NCBI GenBank assembly: GCA_937889595.1
Contig: CALAOR010000081.1
Coordinates: 62,001 to 126,000 of the forward strand
DNA: 64,000 nt
DNA from: an uncultured bacterium
Lineage (GTDB): Bacteria > Oederibacteriota > PGYV01 > Palsa-1178
Direction of reading: 5' to 3'
Part shown: positions 34,421 to 43,048 of the stretch, piece after piece
How positions within the stretch are numbered: position 1 is the first letter of the stretch
Layout: each line of letters opens with the position of its first letter
Program-made: the position numbers and the translations under genes
The notes under the pieces: model-generated
The model's input: only the letters and a program-made list of their open reading frames with translations
Told to the model about the DNA's origin: nothing
The model's database searches: none

Positions 34421-36612
34421 GATATGTAAGGACGGCTGTCTTTTCAAATGTCGAAAACCTGCTTACCTATAAAACGCCTGACGCGGGCCCTGAAAAAATA
34501 GGCTGCAGGGTCATAGTGCCGCTTGGCGGCAAAACAGCCACCGGGCTCGTGCTGGAGGTATCGGACACTGCGGACATACCCGTGGAAAAGATAAAATTCG
34601 TAAGATCATTCCTTGACGAGACGCCTGTAATCGGCCCTGAACTCATAAAACTCGGGCTGTGGATATCGGATTATTATCTCGCCGCGCCGGGCATGGTATT
34701 TTCCACCATGCTTGCGCCTTTGTTTAAAATAACATTCAAAAAAATAGTCAGGCTTATAAATGAAACAATTGAGCTTAAGGGAAGGCAGATGGACGTTGCC
34801 GAGTACTTAAAGGACAAGGAACATAATGAGGCGCCGTTTAGCTCCATGGAAAAAGACCTGAAAATAAGCGGTCTGCACAGCGTGATAGCCGCGATGCAAA
34901 AAAAAGGCATACTCGAGATAGAAGAAAAAGAAAGTTTTAAAGGCATCAAAAAAAAGCGCGTGAAACCTGAAACGGGAGCGCAGGATATTGCCGCGGAAAT
35001 AACGCTTAATTCCTTCCAGCAGGAAGCGGTTGATAAGATCATAAATGCCGTAAAAAATGATAAATACAGTACTTTCCTGCTTTTTGGAACGACGGGTTCG
35101 GGGAAAACAGAAGTATATATAAGGGCGGCGCAGTACGCTGTAAGCCGGGGGAAAAAAGCGATAATTTTAGTGCCGGAGATATTTCTGACGCCGCAAGTGA
35201 CCGAACGTTTTAAAAAAGTATTTCAGGACAGGACCGCCATATATCACAGCGGGCTAAAACCCGCTGAAAGGGTGCATGAGTGGGAACGGATGAAGTCAGG
35301 GGAAGCCGACGTGGTGGTGGGCACGCGCTCGGCAATATTCGCGCCTTTTGACAACCTGGGCCTCATAGTTGTTGATGAGGAATTTGACTCATCTTACAAA
35401 CAGGAAAGCGAACCCAGGTACTCGGCGCGCGACTGCGCTGTGTACAGGGCGACACTTAGCGGGGCCGTGGTGGTGCTTGGCAGCGCGACCCCTTCCGCAG
35501 AATCCTATCATAACGCCTTGAACGGAAAGTATGGGATGCTGGTCCTGCCTGAGCGTGTGTCAAAGCGGCCCATGCCGGAGATAGAGGTGGTGGACCTGAA
35601 AATAGACGCCAATAAAAGCAACGGCCTTTTCCTTTCAAACAACCTCATAAAAGGGATGCAGGATGCGCTTGACGCGGGCGGACAGGTGATACTTTTCATC
35701 AGCCGCAGGGGATACTCGAACTATAACTTCTGCATGACCTGCGGCAAAGTGGAGAAATGCGTAAACTGCGATATACCGCTTGTATACCATAAGGCAGCCA
35801 ATAAACTAAAATGCCACTACTGCGACTATGAAAAACCGCCGGCGCTGATATGCCCGTCCTGCAAAAAACCTATAGCGTATAAAGGCGCGGGTACGCAGCG
35901 GGTTGAGGATGTGATAACGCAGTTTTTTCCGGATAAAAGAATTAAACGCGTAGACATGGATTCCATGTCCGACAGGTCGGAATATTTCAATGTCTATAAC
36001 AGTATTAAGGACAGGGAAATAGACATACTTATAGGAACGCAGATGATAACAAAGGGTTTTGATTTCCCGGAAGTTACCTTCGTAGGGGTTGTAAGCATAG
36101 ACACTGTCTTGAACCTGCCTGATTTCAGGTCCGAGGAACGTGTTTTTGAACTGCTCATGCAGGTGGCAGGCAGGACGGGCCGCGGCGATAAGCCCGGCAG
36201 GGTTGTGATACAAACCTTTAACCCGCAGAACCCGGCCATAGAAATGACAAGGAAGTACGCAACCGCGGAATTTTACGCGGAACAACTGCAGATCAGGAAA
36301 GAACTCGGTTATCCGCCGTTCGGGAAAATGATGCAGATAATAATACAGGATGAAAACGGGGAAAAGGCGTTCAAAGACGCTGAAAAAGTGGCGGAAATAA
36401 TACAAAAGACAATACAGAAAGAGGCCATGAAAATGATATCCATATTGGGGCCCGCAGAGGCGCCGTTGTCGAGGATAAGGAACAGATACAGGGTAAGCAT
36501 GATCCTGAAAAGCAAAAATGCGAAAAGCCTTAACATCATAGGGCGGGCTGTCAAGCAGAACGCCCGCGGCCTGGATGTTGCGGTGATCGTGGACCCGGTG
36601 AATACGCTGTAA
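34417..36612 (+). CDS. priA: Primosomal helicase PriA (replication restart)
   Basis: The 731-residue product has the N-terminal DNA-binding domain, the helicase core with Walker A GTTGSGKTEV near residues 224-233, 'GTRSAIFAPF' and 'GSATPSAES'. A zinc-binding insert follows with CxxC pairs (CMTCGKVEKCVNC, CHYC, CPSC). Later come 'GTQMITKGFDFPEV' and 'QVAGRTGRG'. The Walker B/DEAH-type box is DEEF (Asp320-Phe323) instead of the usual DEEH. PriA restarts stalled forks. Confidence 0.96.
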   Translation: MRYVRTAVFSNVENLLTYKTPDAGPEKIGCRVIVPLGGKTATGLVLEVSDTADIPVEKIKFVRSFLDETPVIGPELIKLGLWISDYYLAAPGMVFSTMLAPLFKITFKKIVRLINETIELKGRQMDVAEYLKDKEHNEAPFSSMEKDLKISGLHSVIAAMQKKGILEIEEKESFKGIKKKRVKPETGAQDIAAEITLNSFQQEAVDKIINAVKNDKYSTFLLFGTTGSGKTEVYIRAAQYAVSRGKKAIILVPEIFLTPQVTERFKKVFQDRTAIYHSGLKPAERVHEWERMKSGEADVVVGTRSAIFAPFDNLGLIVVDEEFDSSYKQESEPRYSARDCAVYRATLSGAVVVLGSATPSAESYHNALNGKYGMLVLPERVSKRPMPEIEVVDLKIDANKSNGLFLSNNLIKGMQDALDAGGQVILFISRRGYSNYNFCMTCGKVEKCVNCDIPLVYHKAANKLKCHYCDYEKPPALICPSCKKPIAYKGAGTQRVEDVITQFFPDKRIKRVDMDSMSDRSEYFNVYNSIKDREIDILIGTQMITKGFDFPEVTFVGVVSIDTVLNLPDFRSEERVFELLMQVAGRTGRGDKPGRVVIQTFNPQNPAIEMTRKYATAEFYAEQLQIRKELGYPPFGKMMQIIIQDENGEKAFKDAEKVAEIIQKTIQKEAMKMISILGPAEAPLSRIRNRYRVSMILKSKNAKSLNIIGRAVKQNARGLDVAVIVDPVNTL

Positions 36613-36679
36613 GGGGGAATGCGGATTGTATTTTGTTTGCGGGCCCGCATGCGCACCCCGGTGGAACGTAGAGGGTGCG

Positions 36680-36867
36680 ACTACAAATAAACGGGATAAT
36701 CAGCACAGCAACAAACCCGTAGAGCGGCTGCTTGCTGCCGCTCATCGCAGGCTTTTGAAACGGATTTGTTTATTTTCTGCGTTCTTTAAACCCGGCGTCA
36801 GAGAGGCAGCAAGCAGCCTCTCTACGAGTTCAAAACCAGTCCCGCACGTACACTACAAATAAACGGG
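36680..36867. repeat. 16-bp direct repeats flanking an inverted pair of REP-like hairpins
   Basis: actacaaataaacggg occurs at 36680-36695 and 36852-36867. Between them are hairpin gtagagcggctgcttgctgc (from 36719) and its inverted partner ending gcctctctac (36801-36825). The hairpins belong to the same family as those at 58.1 and 59.1-59.4 kb. The rest of the priA-queF gap (36613-36915) holds no gene that I can see. Confidence 0.7.
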
Positions 36868-36915
36868 GAAAATGTGATATAATCAGTTCAATAACTTATT
36901 TAAAGGAGCCTTACA

Positions 36916-37308
36916 ATGGCAAAAGCCGGAGGAAAAACATTCAAATTCCAGCCAGAGTCGGAGATAGATACAGGCGTGCTGGAGACCATAGATTACACGG
37001 GCGGGGAGCAGCTGATCGAATACTGCACAAAAGAGTTCTCTGCCGTATGCCCGTTTTCAGGCTTGCCTGACATAGCAACGGTCATTGTACGCTACATTCC
37101 CAAAAACAAGCTCGTGGAGTTAAAGTCACTGAAATACTATTACATATCTTTCAGGAACGTGGGGATATACCAGGAGAAGGCGACCGACAGGATATTTAAG
37201 GATTTAAAAAAAACCCTTGCGCCGAAATACCTTTATGTCGAGACCGTTTATAACACGCGCGGCGGCATAGACGCAAAGTGCGTTATGGAAACTAAAAAGG
37301 GCGGGTAA
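36916..37308 (+). CDS. queF: NADPH-dependent 7-cyano-7-deazaguanine reductase QueF (unimodular)
   Basis: AAGGAGCC precedes the ATG, and a TATAAT lies at 36878-36883. The 130-residue protein has the catalytic Cys45 in SAVCPFSGLPD, Asp52, and the NADPH motif 'ELKSLKYYYISFRN'. It converts preQ0 to preQ1 in queuosine biosynthesis. Other queuosine genes are not in the window. I could not fit a preQ1 riboswitch to the leader. Confidence 0.95.
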   Translation: MAKAGGKTFKFQPESEIDTGVLETIDYTGGEQLIEYCTKEFSAVCPFSGLPDIATVIVRYIPKNKLVELKSLKYYYISFRNVGIYQEKATDRIFKDLKKTLAPKYLYVETVYNTRGGIDAKCVMETKKGG

Positions 37309-37331
37309 GATCCGGCAGGCTGGGGGCGGGT

Positions 37332-38759
37332 ATGGGCAATACTAATCATTCAAACATGAATAAATGTATTTTTGCCGCGATAATTATATTTTCCTGCCTG
37401 CACTTGTCATGCGCGAAAAGATCATTAACCATCGAAGAACGGCTCATGTCGGCCGACCCACAGGCAATTAGATCCGCTTTGATTGACATGTGGCGCACGG
37501 GTGACGGCTCAAACATAGCCGCGGCCGTGCGGCTGCTGGATACAAAGGAATACTTTGAGGACGCGGCTTTTGCACTGAGCCTGCTTGATTTAAATGCCGC
37601 GGACAATGTCGTGCTTGCCGGTATGACCCCGGGCAGGGATAATACGGGAAGGCTGCTTTACTTTTATTTTGTATCAAAGAAAAGGCCCGTGCCTCAGGAC
37701 GTCAAAAAGTTCAGCCACGCTGGTTTTAACGGTATCAATTATGACCCGGGATCAAGCCTTCAGAAAAAAACAGCGGCGCGCCCCAAAGCGCCGGTGAAAA
37801 ACATTGTAAATGACATTAAGGACAGGGTGATCATAAAAAACCCATACTGGGCAAAAGAACTGTCCGGACCTGTTATGCCTTCTGTTCCGGGTACATACAA
37901 GGCCTGGCATACCGCCAATCCGGATATCCTCGTGCACAACGGCATGATCTACTTTTACTACCGCGGCGGGGACGGGACCGACAGGATATGCCTGGCGACC
38001 GCGCCTTATGACGGGTTTAACGGAAAAAATTTCATAGACTGCACAAATAACCCCATAATAGGGACATCAAAGAAAGGTTTTGACAGCAGGGCAGCGCTTG
38101 ACCCGGCAGCAATATATTTTGACAATAAGGTTTTTCTTTACTACAGCGGGCTCGGGGACAAGGATGACTCCGTGGGGCTTGCTGTTTCAGGGGATTTTTA
38201 CAATTTTAACAAGCATGAACATCCCGTCATAAAAGGCCGGGCGCCTGAAGTCCTGGTAAAGGACGGTTTGATATACATGTACTATGTCCTTTATAATAAT
38301 AGCGGCGGATATTCCGTTTACCTTGCCACGTCAAGGGACGGATATAACTTCACAAAATTCGGCAATGAACCAGTATTCGCACCTGATGCTGACCCCAAAG
38401 CCTGGGATTCCAAGAGCGTGACCGTACCGAGGATAATTGAAAAAAATGGCGTTTATTATATGCTTTACGCGGGAGATAACAAATACCTTGATTATCCCCC
38501 ATATTTTGGCCTGGCGTTTTCATACGACCTGGTCAACTGGCACAGGGGAACGCAGAATCCGGTTTCTTCCCGCGGCGCAAAGGGTTCGTGGGATGACGGC
38601 GGTATATGGTACGGCCAGATGTTTGAATACGGGAATAAATGGTATCTGTATTACGAAGGCTGGGGAGGCGGGGAGTCGCATGAAAAAGAATACGGTCCGG
38701 GCGGGCACAGCCAGATAGGGCTGGCAACAGGGGTGTTTGATATCGGGGATTTGCTGTAA
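37332..38759 (+). CDS. Lipoprotein with glycosidase-like five-bladed beta-propeller
   Basis: The lipobox HLSC (Cys27 from ATG 37332) follows a hydrophobic segment. After a helical region (~residues 35-130), residues ~165-475 show repeats such as 'DILVHNGMIYFYYRGGDGTDRICLAT', 'VFLYYSGLGDKDDSVGLAVS' and 'GVYYMLYAGDNKY'. These are typical of GH43/GH32/GH130-like propellers. It may bind or cleave glycans at the outer membrane surface. Catalytic residues were not assigned. Confidence 0.75.
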   Translation: MGNTNHSNMNKCIFAAIIIFSCLHLSCAKRSLTIEERLMSADPQAIRSALIDMWRTGDGSNIAAAVRLLDTKEYFEDAAFALSLLDLNAADNVVLAGMTPGRDNTGRLLYFYFVSKKRPVPQDVKKFSHAGFNGINYDPGSSLQKKTAARPKAPVKNIVNDIKDRVIIKNPYWAKELSGPVMPSVPGTYKAWHTANPDILVHNGMIYFYYRGGDGTDRICLATAPYDGFNGKNFIDCTNNPIIGTSKKGFDSRAALDPAAIYFDNKVFLYYSGLGDKDDSVGLAVSGDFYNFNKHEHPVIKGRAPEVLVKDGLIYMYYVLYNNSGGYSVYLATSRDGYNFTKFGNEPVFAPDADPKAWDSKSVTVPRIIEKNGVYYMLYAGDNKYLDYPPYFGLAFSYDLVNWHRGTQNPVSSRGAKGSWDDGGIWYGQMFEYGNKWYLYYEGWGGGESHEKEYGPGGHSQIGLATGVFDIGDLL

Positions 38760-38784
38760 AAAAAAGGCTGTGTGCCTTCTTTTA
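38758..38784. terminator. Bidirectional terminator between convergent genes
   Basis: An A run, the stem AAGGC-tgtgt-GCCTT and a T-rich run (cttttaa) lie exactly between the convergent ends at 38759 and 38789, so it can serve both strands. Confidence 0.65.
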
Positions 38785-38788
38785 ATGT

Positions 38789-39628
38789 TCAGTTTGTCAC
38801 ATCCCAGCCCGTGTCATATTCCACCCAGATATTGCTTCCTGAAGTTGAACCCGCGAATACGCCGTCATAGGAGTTTATGAGCCACAGGTATATGGGATAG
38901 TCCCCGGAGGCCGAGTAAGCCGATGAAATATCCGTGTTGTAATCAAGCCCCGGATCGCTGTCTGCAAGAGCAACGGCGCCGGACGGGTTGTCGACTTCTA
39001 TGGAATCATTATTCCCATCGTACTGCCAGGATACCGTGTTGCAGTCTGAACTTAAGCTTCCGTTACCCGGGGCCGCCGATTGCGCCGTATAGGTAATGCC
39101 ATTGCTATAGACATCGATCTCATAGACACTGCCCGGTGTATACTGTATGGTTGCGCCTGTGGGATCCTCTATATTATAACTTGTGGTTGATGCATTGTAA
39201 GGGACCGTAAATTGCCACGCAGTGGACACGTTTTTTACTGTTACCCCCGCGTCTGTTATTGTATTGCCGCCTGCGTCAACAATAGATATGTCATAAGTTA
39301 TATCCATCCCGCCTCCCGTATCGAAACCGTCAATATACGCGCTGATCGTGACAGCCGTGCTTGTGGCCGTAAAAGTCGGGGTGACGGTAAACGTGGGAGT
39401 CTGCGTGCTTGTAGCGGTAATGGTAGCGGTGATGGTTGTTGTCATGGTTATTGAAAATGTCGGTGATATGCTGGGAGTAGTGGTTATGGTTCCAGTCCTG
39501 GTAATTGTCGGGGTAGCTGTGTAAGTGCCGTCAATCACAGGGGCAACAGGCGAGCTTTGTTTCATACAGCCGAAAAAAACCATAAAAAGCAGGATAATAA
39601 CGGCTGATGTTTTAATAAATGTTTTCAT
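38789..39628 (-). CDS. Lipoprotein with Thr-rich linker and beta-rich domain
   Basis: The signal with lipobox VFFGC (Cys21) is followed by ~65 residues of Thr-Pro/Thr-Ile alternation, similar to the linkers in the giant proteins. A ~180-residue Asp/Tyr/Ser-rich beta domain of unknown family follows ('SAYIDGFDTGGGMDITYDISIVD...'). It was read on the minus strand. Probably surface-exposed. It shares orientation and style with the next gene. Confidence 0.7.
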   Translation of the reverse strand: MKTFIKTSAVIILLFMVFFGCMKQSSPVAPVIDGTYTATPTITRTGTITTTPSISPTFSITMTTTITATITATSTQTPTFTVTPTFTATSTAVTISAYIDGFDTGGGMDITYDISIVDAGGNTITDAGVTVKNVSTAWQFTVPYNASTTSYNIEDPTGATIQYTPGSVYEIDVYSNGITYTAQSAAPGNGSLSSDCNTVSWQYDGNNDSIEVDNPSGAVALADSDPGLDYNTDISSAYSASGDYPIYLWLINSYDGVFAGSTSGSNIWVEYDTGWDVTN

Positions 39629-39804
39629 TCAATGTATTCTCCTTAAAATAGCATAAATTAGCGGCATAATGTTAGACGTTCTTGGACCGGTAAAAGTTCA
39701 AAAAAGTTGGCGGCCGCATGGAGCTTGGCAAAGTAAACAAAATTGAGGAATAATATGGGGTTAGGCAGATTTGAAAATCATGAACACTGTAAGCAAGGTA
39801 TATT

Positions 39805-39840
39805 TAAAAGGGGACAAAGCATTTGCTTTGTCCCCTTTTA
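39805..39840. terminator. Long perfect hairpin, probable terminator of the minus-strand lipoprotein
   Basis: Two 17-base arms (TAAAAGGGGACAAAGCA at 39805-39821 and its complement at 39824-39840) enclose a two-base loop, with A/T-rich flanks on both sides. The hairpin lies 15 bases past the end of the minus-strand gene at 39855. Confidence 0.75.
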
Positions 39841-39854
39841 CCATATGTTCAAAT

Positions 39855-40541
39855 TTATTTTATTACTGTCGTCATACTGGCCTGCTGCGATGTTACCAAT
39901 CCTGCTGTGCTGGTGCCGCCGGTCACGCTAAAAACCGTGGCTTTTGTCATGATGGCAGATATGTTGTAAGAGCCGGAGCCTGCTGAATAAACCCCGGTCG
40001 CGGTCAGGTTATACGGGCTTGTCAGAGAAGGGCCGTATGTATGCATTACCATTGCCGGTGCCGGAGTGGTGACTGAAATTATTGCGGCTGTGGCTGTGTA
40101 AGGCCAGGTCACTGTGGATCCGTCAGCGGCTATTGTCATGTTGCCCGGGAGGGTGAAAGTGCCGCTATAGTTGGTTGAATTGTGATTAACGGTTACCGTA
40201 TAGGAACCGCCCGGGACATAATCCGCGGTTGACATCGCGCTATAAGTGAATATGTTGCTTGTTGTTGTTGTGACGCTTATCGAGCCGGTGGGGCCTGTAA
40301 GCGTGACGGAGGCGGCAGTAAGCGTTGCGCCCTGGCCGTCAGCTGCGTAAACCGCAAACTGTTCTATTCCTAAAACGCCGCTATTATCACTCATCTGCGC
40401 GATGACCATAATATTAACGGCGGCACCGGATGTGGCCGTGGGATTTGGCGAAGGGCCCGTGCCCGGGTTTGGACTACAGCTTGTTGAAGCAAATGCGACG
40501 GCAATTAAAAAAGCAATACACAGCAAAATCTTCTTTTTCAT
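39855..40541 (-). CDS. Putative carboxypeptidase-regulatory-like surface lipoprotein
   Basis: The signal ends in lipobox STSC (about Cys22), followed by a short Pro/Ser/Thr linker. About 190 residues of beta-rich Thr/Ser/Ala-rich sequence then follow ('VTLTGPTGSISVTTTTSN...', 'VPGGSYTVTVNHNSTNYSGTFTLPGN'). The second phrase resembles Ig-like or carboxypeptidase-regulatory folds. No enzyme motif. Function unknown. Confidence 0.65.
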   Translation of the reverse strand: MKKKILLCIAFLIAVAFASTSCSPNPGTGPSPNPTATSGAAVNIMVIAQMSDNSGVLGIEQFAVYAADGQGATLTAASVTLTGPTGSISVTTTTSNIFTYSAMSTADYVPGGSYTVTVNHNSTNYSGTFTLPGNMTIAADGSTVTWPYTATAAIISVTTPAPAMVMHTYGPSLTSPYNLTATGVYSAGSGSYNISAIMTKATVFSVTGGTSTAGLVTSQQASMTTVIK

Positions 40542-40773
40542 GTTTTACCCCCTTGTAGATTTTGGGACAAATGTTTCTTTTGCCCCTATAAAAAATATGA
40601 TACCACAGTAAAATGGGGTATGCAATAAAAAAATGGATTTTATGCGGGCCTTCTGCGGCCGAAATAAGCCGGCAAATAGTGAAATTACCACTTGATTTTA
40701 CCGGGAAAACAGGCATACTTTTACTGCAAACCGTAAATAAACTTGCGGTAAAATTATTTATAGGAGGGTTTTA

Positions 40774-41346
40774 ATGAAAAAGTTTATATTGCCGTTATTA
40801 GTTCTTGCAATGACCACGTTTGTCATCAGTTTGACCTCATGTAAAAGTTCCAGCCCGGCAGCGGCGGCGACGCCTGTGCCGACATGCACTATACTGGGAG
40901 AAAGCGCTGACGTCAATACTAACGGCTGGGCAGCCGGATATATGGCTGGAAATACCATTACAGCGTCATCGACCATAGTGGCCAGGTCCATATGGGCCAA
41001 AATGCCCGGAACAGCCAATTATTTCGCCCTTGCGATCTACAGCGACGCATCAGGTTTACCCGGGACTTTAATGGTCCATACAGACATAACAGCAGATAAC
41101 GGAGGATGGATAAAAGTGTCCATACCACCGACAACCCTTACGGCGGGTAATAATTATTGGCTGTTAGCGGTCGGCGAGACCGGTGGAGTTACCGATAATA
41201 CTTCGGCAACAGGCAGCGTCGCACAGTATTATTTTTACGGATGGAACAATATCTTAAGTTCGGGTTTTCCAACGGATATTTCCGGAGCGGCCTGGACGGC
41301 ATGGGTTTCGTCCAAAAACATGCTGTATGTTTCCACCTGCGAATAA
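40774..41346 (+). CDS. Small lipoprotein with beta-sandwich domain
   Basis: GGAGGG precedes the ATG. Lipobox LTSC (Cys23) is followed by an Ala/Pro linker and ~150 residues containing 'IWAKMPGTANYFALAIYSDASGLPGTLM' and 'LTAGNNYWLLAVGETGG'. This pattern is seen in choice-of-anchor beta-sandwich domains. It is followed by a strong terminator, so it is probably a single-gene unit. Confidence 0.7.
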   Translation: MKKFILPLLVLAMTTFVISLTSCKSSSPAAAATPVPTCTILGESADVNTNGWAAGYMAGNTITASSTIVARSIWAKMPGTANYFALAIYSDASGLPGTLMVHTDITADNGGWIKVSIPPTTLTAGNNYWLLAVGETGGVTDNTSATGSVAQYYFYGWNNILSSGFPTDISGAAWTAWVSSKNMLYVSTCE

Positions 41347-41367
41347 AACTTCCTGAATATTTCTGCA

Positions 41368-41409
41368 ATAAGTAAAAAGCCCGGCGAATAGCCGGGTTTT
41401 TTACTTATT
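41368..41409. terminator. Strong intrinsic terminator (long palindrome)
   Basis: CCCGGC-gaata-GCCGGG (41380-41396) is followed by six T. Flanking aataagtaaaaa and tttttacttatt extend the pairing to about 19 base pairs, so it could work on both strands. Confidence 0.85.
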
Positions 41410-41500
41410 GCCTTTGTCATTAATGATGATAAAATGGGGGCAGGACAGGCAATAAAGGGGAACGAATGACCAATTCCCTTATCGTAGGAGAGGGTAAAAC

Positions 41501-41692
41501 ATGAAATGCACTTTATGTGAAAGATCCATAGACAACTACAATCCTGAATTCCACCGTTTTATAATAGATGAAAAGCATTCGGCGGATATCTGCGGCGGGT
41601 GTACTGATAAATTCTTTAAATGGCAGGGAAAGAAGTTTGCGGTTCTTTTCCCTACAAACGTCATGAAAAAAAGGTTTGGCAGGGAAAAATAG
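41501..41692 (+). CDS. Small CxxC protein (63 aa)
   Basis: GGAGAGGG precedes the ATG. The product has two Cys pairs, 'MKCTLCERSI' near the start and 'ICGGCTDKFFKW' in the middle, a likely zinc ribbon, and a basic end. No family name can be given. It lies alone between a terminator and the OsmC-like gene. Confidence 0.65.
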   Translation: MKCTLCERSIDNYNPEFHRFIIDEKHSADICGGCTDKFFKWQGKKFAVLFPTNVMKKRFGREK

Positions 41693-41741
41693 CCCGGTCT
41701 TAAAGCAGACGATCCCGATAGAAAAAAGTCAATATATTGAG

Positions 41742-41781
41742 GAAACAAAACTTTTGTTTCAACCCTTCCTTGCTGTAAAAT
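41742..41781 (+). promoter_or_regulatory. Promoter with overlapping palindrome upstream of the OsmC-like gene
   Basis: GAAACAAAA-c-TTTTGTTTC (41742-41760) is a perfect dyad. TTGTTT (41754-41759) and TAAAAT (41776-41781), 16 bases apart, form a possible promoter, placing the dyad over its -35 region as an operator would be. The dyad could instead end the preceding small gene. Confidence 0.5.
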
Positions 41782-41808
41782 CAAGCAAATACAAAAAGGA
41801 GGTGTTTT

Positions 41809-42237
41809 ATGGTCGTCAGGAAAAGCAGGTCAATATGGGAAAGCTCTATAAATACAGGGAAAGGCACCATGGAGATAGGAAACGGGAACGTAAAACTTCC
41901 CTATTCATTCTCTTCACGGTTTGAGAACGCTTCAGGGACAAACCCCGAGGAATTAATCGGAGCGGCGCATTCGGGGTGTTTTTCCATGGCTCTTTCCATG
42001 ATACTCGGCAATGCCGGGTTCAAACCGGCAAGGATAACAACGACTGCAAGCGTGCGCATAGACAAGGAAGCGGAGGGTTTTGAGATAAAGTCGATCAAGC
42101 TTGCCACGGAAGCGTCTGTCCCGGGTATAACAAACGATGACTTCCAGAAATACGCCATGATAGCCAAAAACAACTGCCCGGTTTCAGTGGCCCTAAAGAA
42201 CGTGAAATCCATAGAGCTTGAGGCAAAACTAATTTAA
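41809..42237 (+). CDS. OsmC/Ohr family peroxide-resistance protein
   Basis: AAGGAGGTG precedes the ATG. The 142-residue protein has the family pair of redox cysteines, Cys57 in GAAHSGCFSMAL and Cys123 in NNCPVSVAL, plus 'NPEELIGAAHS'. OsmC proteins reduce organic hydroperoxides in the cytoplasm. Upstream is a palindromic operator-like site, suggesting regulated expression. Confidence 0.92.
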   Translation: MVVRKSRSIWESSINTGKGTMEIGNGNVKLPYSFSSRFENASGTNPEELIGAAHSGCFSMALSMILGNAGFKPARITTTASVRIDKEAEGFEIKSIKLATEASVPGITNDDFQKYAMIAKNNCPVSVALKNVKSIELEAKLI

Positions 42238-42259
42238 TTTATTTTACAGGGAGGATCCA

Positions 42260-42907
42260 ATGAAGATCAGAAATTTTACCGCGGTTTTGTTTTTTGCAAT
42301 GATCTTTTGCCCGGCCATGTTTGCGGCGGATGCGGGGCCGGTCAAATTAAGCCCGCCGGATAAGGACAGGGGGTTTAGCGTCACGAAAGCCCTGTCTGTC
42401 AGGGCGTCAGTACGGGAATGGAACGGGAAGCCGCTGGAATTAAAGGATTTGTCCGACCTGCTCTGGGCCGCGAACGGCATTAACAGGCAGGAAAAAGGCA
42501 TGCGCACCGCGCCGTCATACCGCGATGTGCAGGACATAAGCCTGTATGTGGTGATGAAAGACGGCGCATACCTGTACGACCCCAAAGAAAATATGCTTTC
42601 CCCGGTTGCTTCCGGTGATTTTATGGCTGCGGCCGCAGGCGCGCAAAAAAGCGTGGAAAACGCCGCTATTGTCATAATACTTGTATCCGACCTTTCAAAG
42701 ATACAGGTAAAAGATAAATGCGAGAAAATCAAATGGGCGGCAATTGACGCGGGCATCGTATCAGAGAACATAAACATATTTTGCGCCGCAACAGGGCTGG
42801 CGACCGTGCCGCGCGCCACTATGGACGTGGAAAAACTCCGTACGATCCTCAAACTGAAAGAAACACAGGAGCCCATCATGAATAATCCTGTGGGGTATGG
42901 GAAGTAG
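42260..42907 (+). CDS. Exported nitroreductase-like protein
   Basis: GGGAGG precedes the ATG. A signal peptide (about residues 1-22, ending MFAADA) is unusual for this family. The rest shows SagB/nitroreductase features: 'ALSVRASVREWNGKPLELKDLSDLLWAANGINR', 'RTAPSYRDVQDISLYVV', 'AIDAGIVSENINIFCAATGLATVPRATMD'. These proteins bind FMN. Substrate unknown. It lies 22 bases after the OsmC-like gene and may share its transcript. Confidence 0.85.
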   Translation: MKIRNFTAVLFFAMIFCPAMFAADAGPVKLSPPDKDRGFSVTKALSVRASVREWNGKPLELKDLSDLLWAANGINRQEKGMRTAPSYRDVQDISLYVVMKDGAYLYDPKENMLSPVASGDFMAAAAGAQKSVENAAIVIILVSDLSKIQVKDKCEKIKWAAIDAGIVSENINIFCAATGLATVPRATMDVEKLRTILKLKETQEPIMNNPVGYGK

Positions 42908-43048
42908 GTATGGTAAGTGGTCACCCATGTAAGTGTTTGTCAACGTTAAATCGAGGCCGCAGGCTGTCATTGCGAGGAGGCGATTGTGTTTTATGCCGAC
43001 GATGACGGTATAAGATAGGCTTAGTTAAAATAAACGTCAGGAGGCCAT
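42908..43048. other. Intergenic region with a partial ctgtcattgcgagga repeat
   Basis: ctgtcattgcgaggaggcga (from 42963) looks like part of the 'gtcattgcgaggagcgaagc' palindromic repeats seen in several bacterial genomes. No second arm is present. TATAAG near 43009 could be a -10. Confidence 0.35.

Noticed and set aside
36840-36915. preQ1 riboswitch upstream of queF
   Set aside because: I could not find the preQ1-I stem, the A-rich tail or the class II pattern in the leader.
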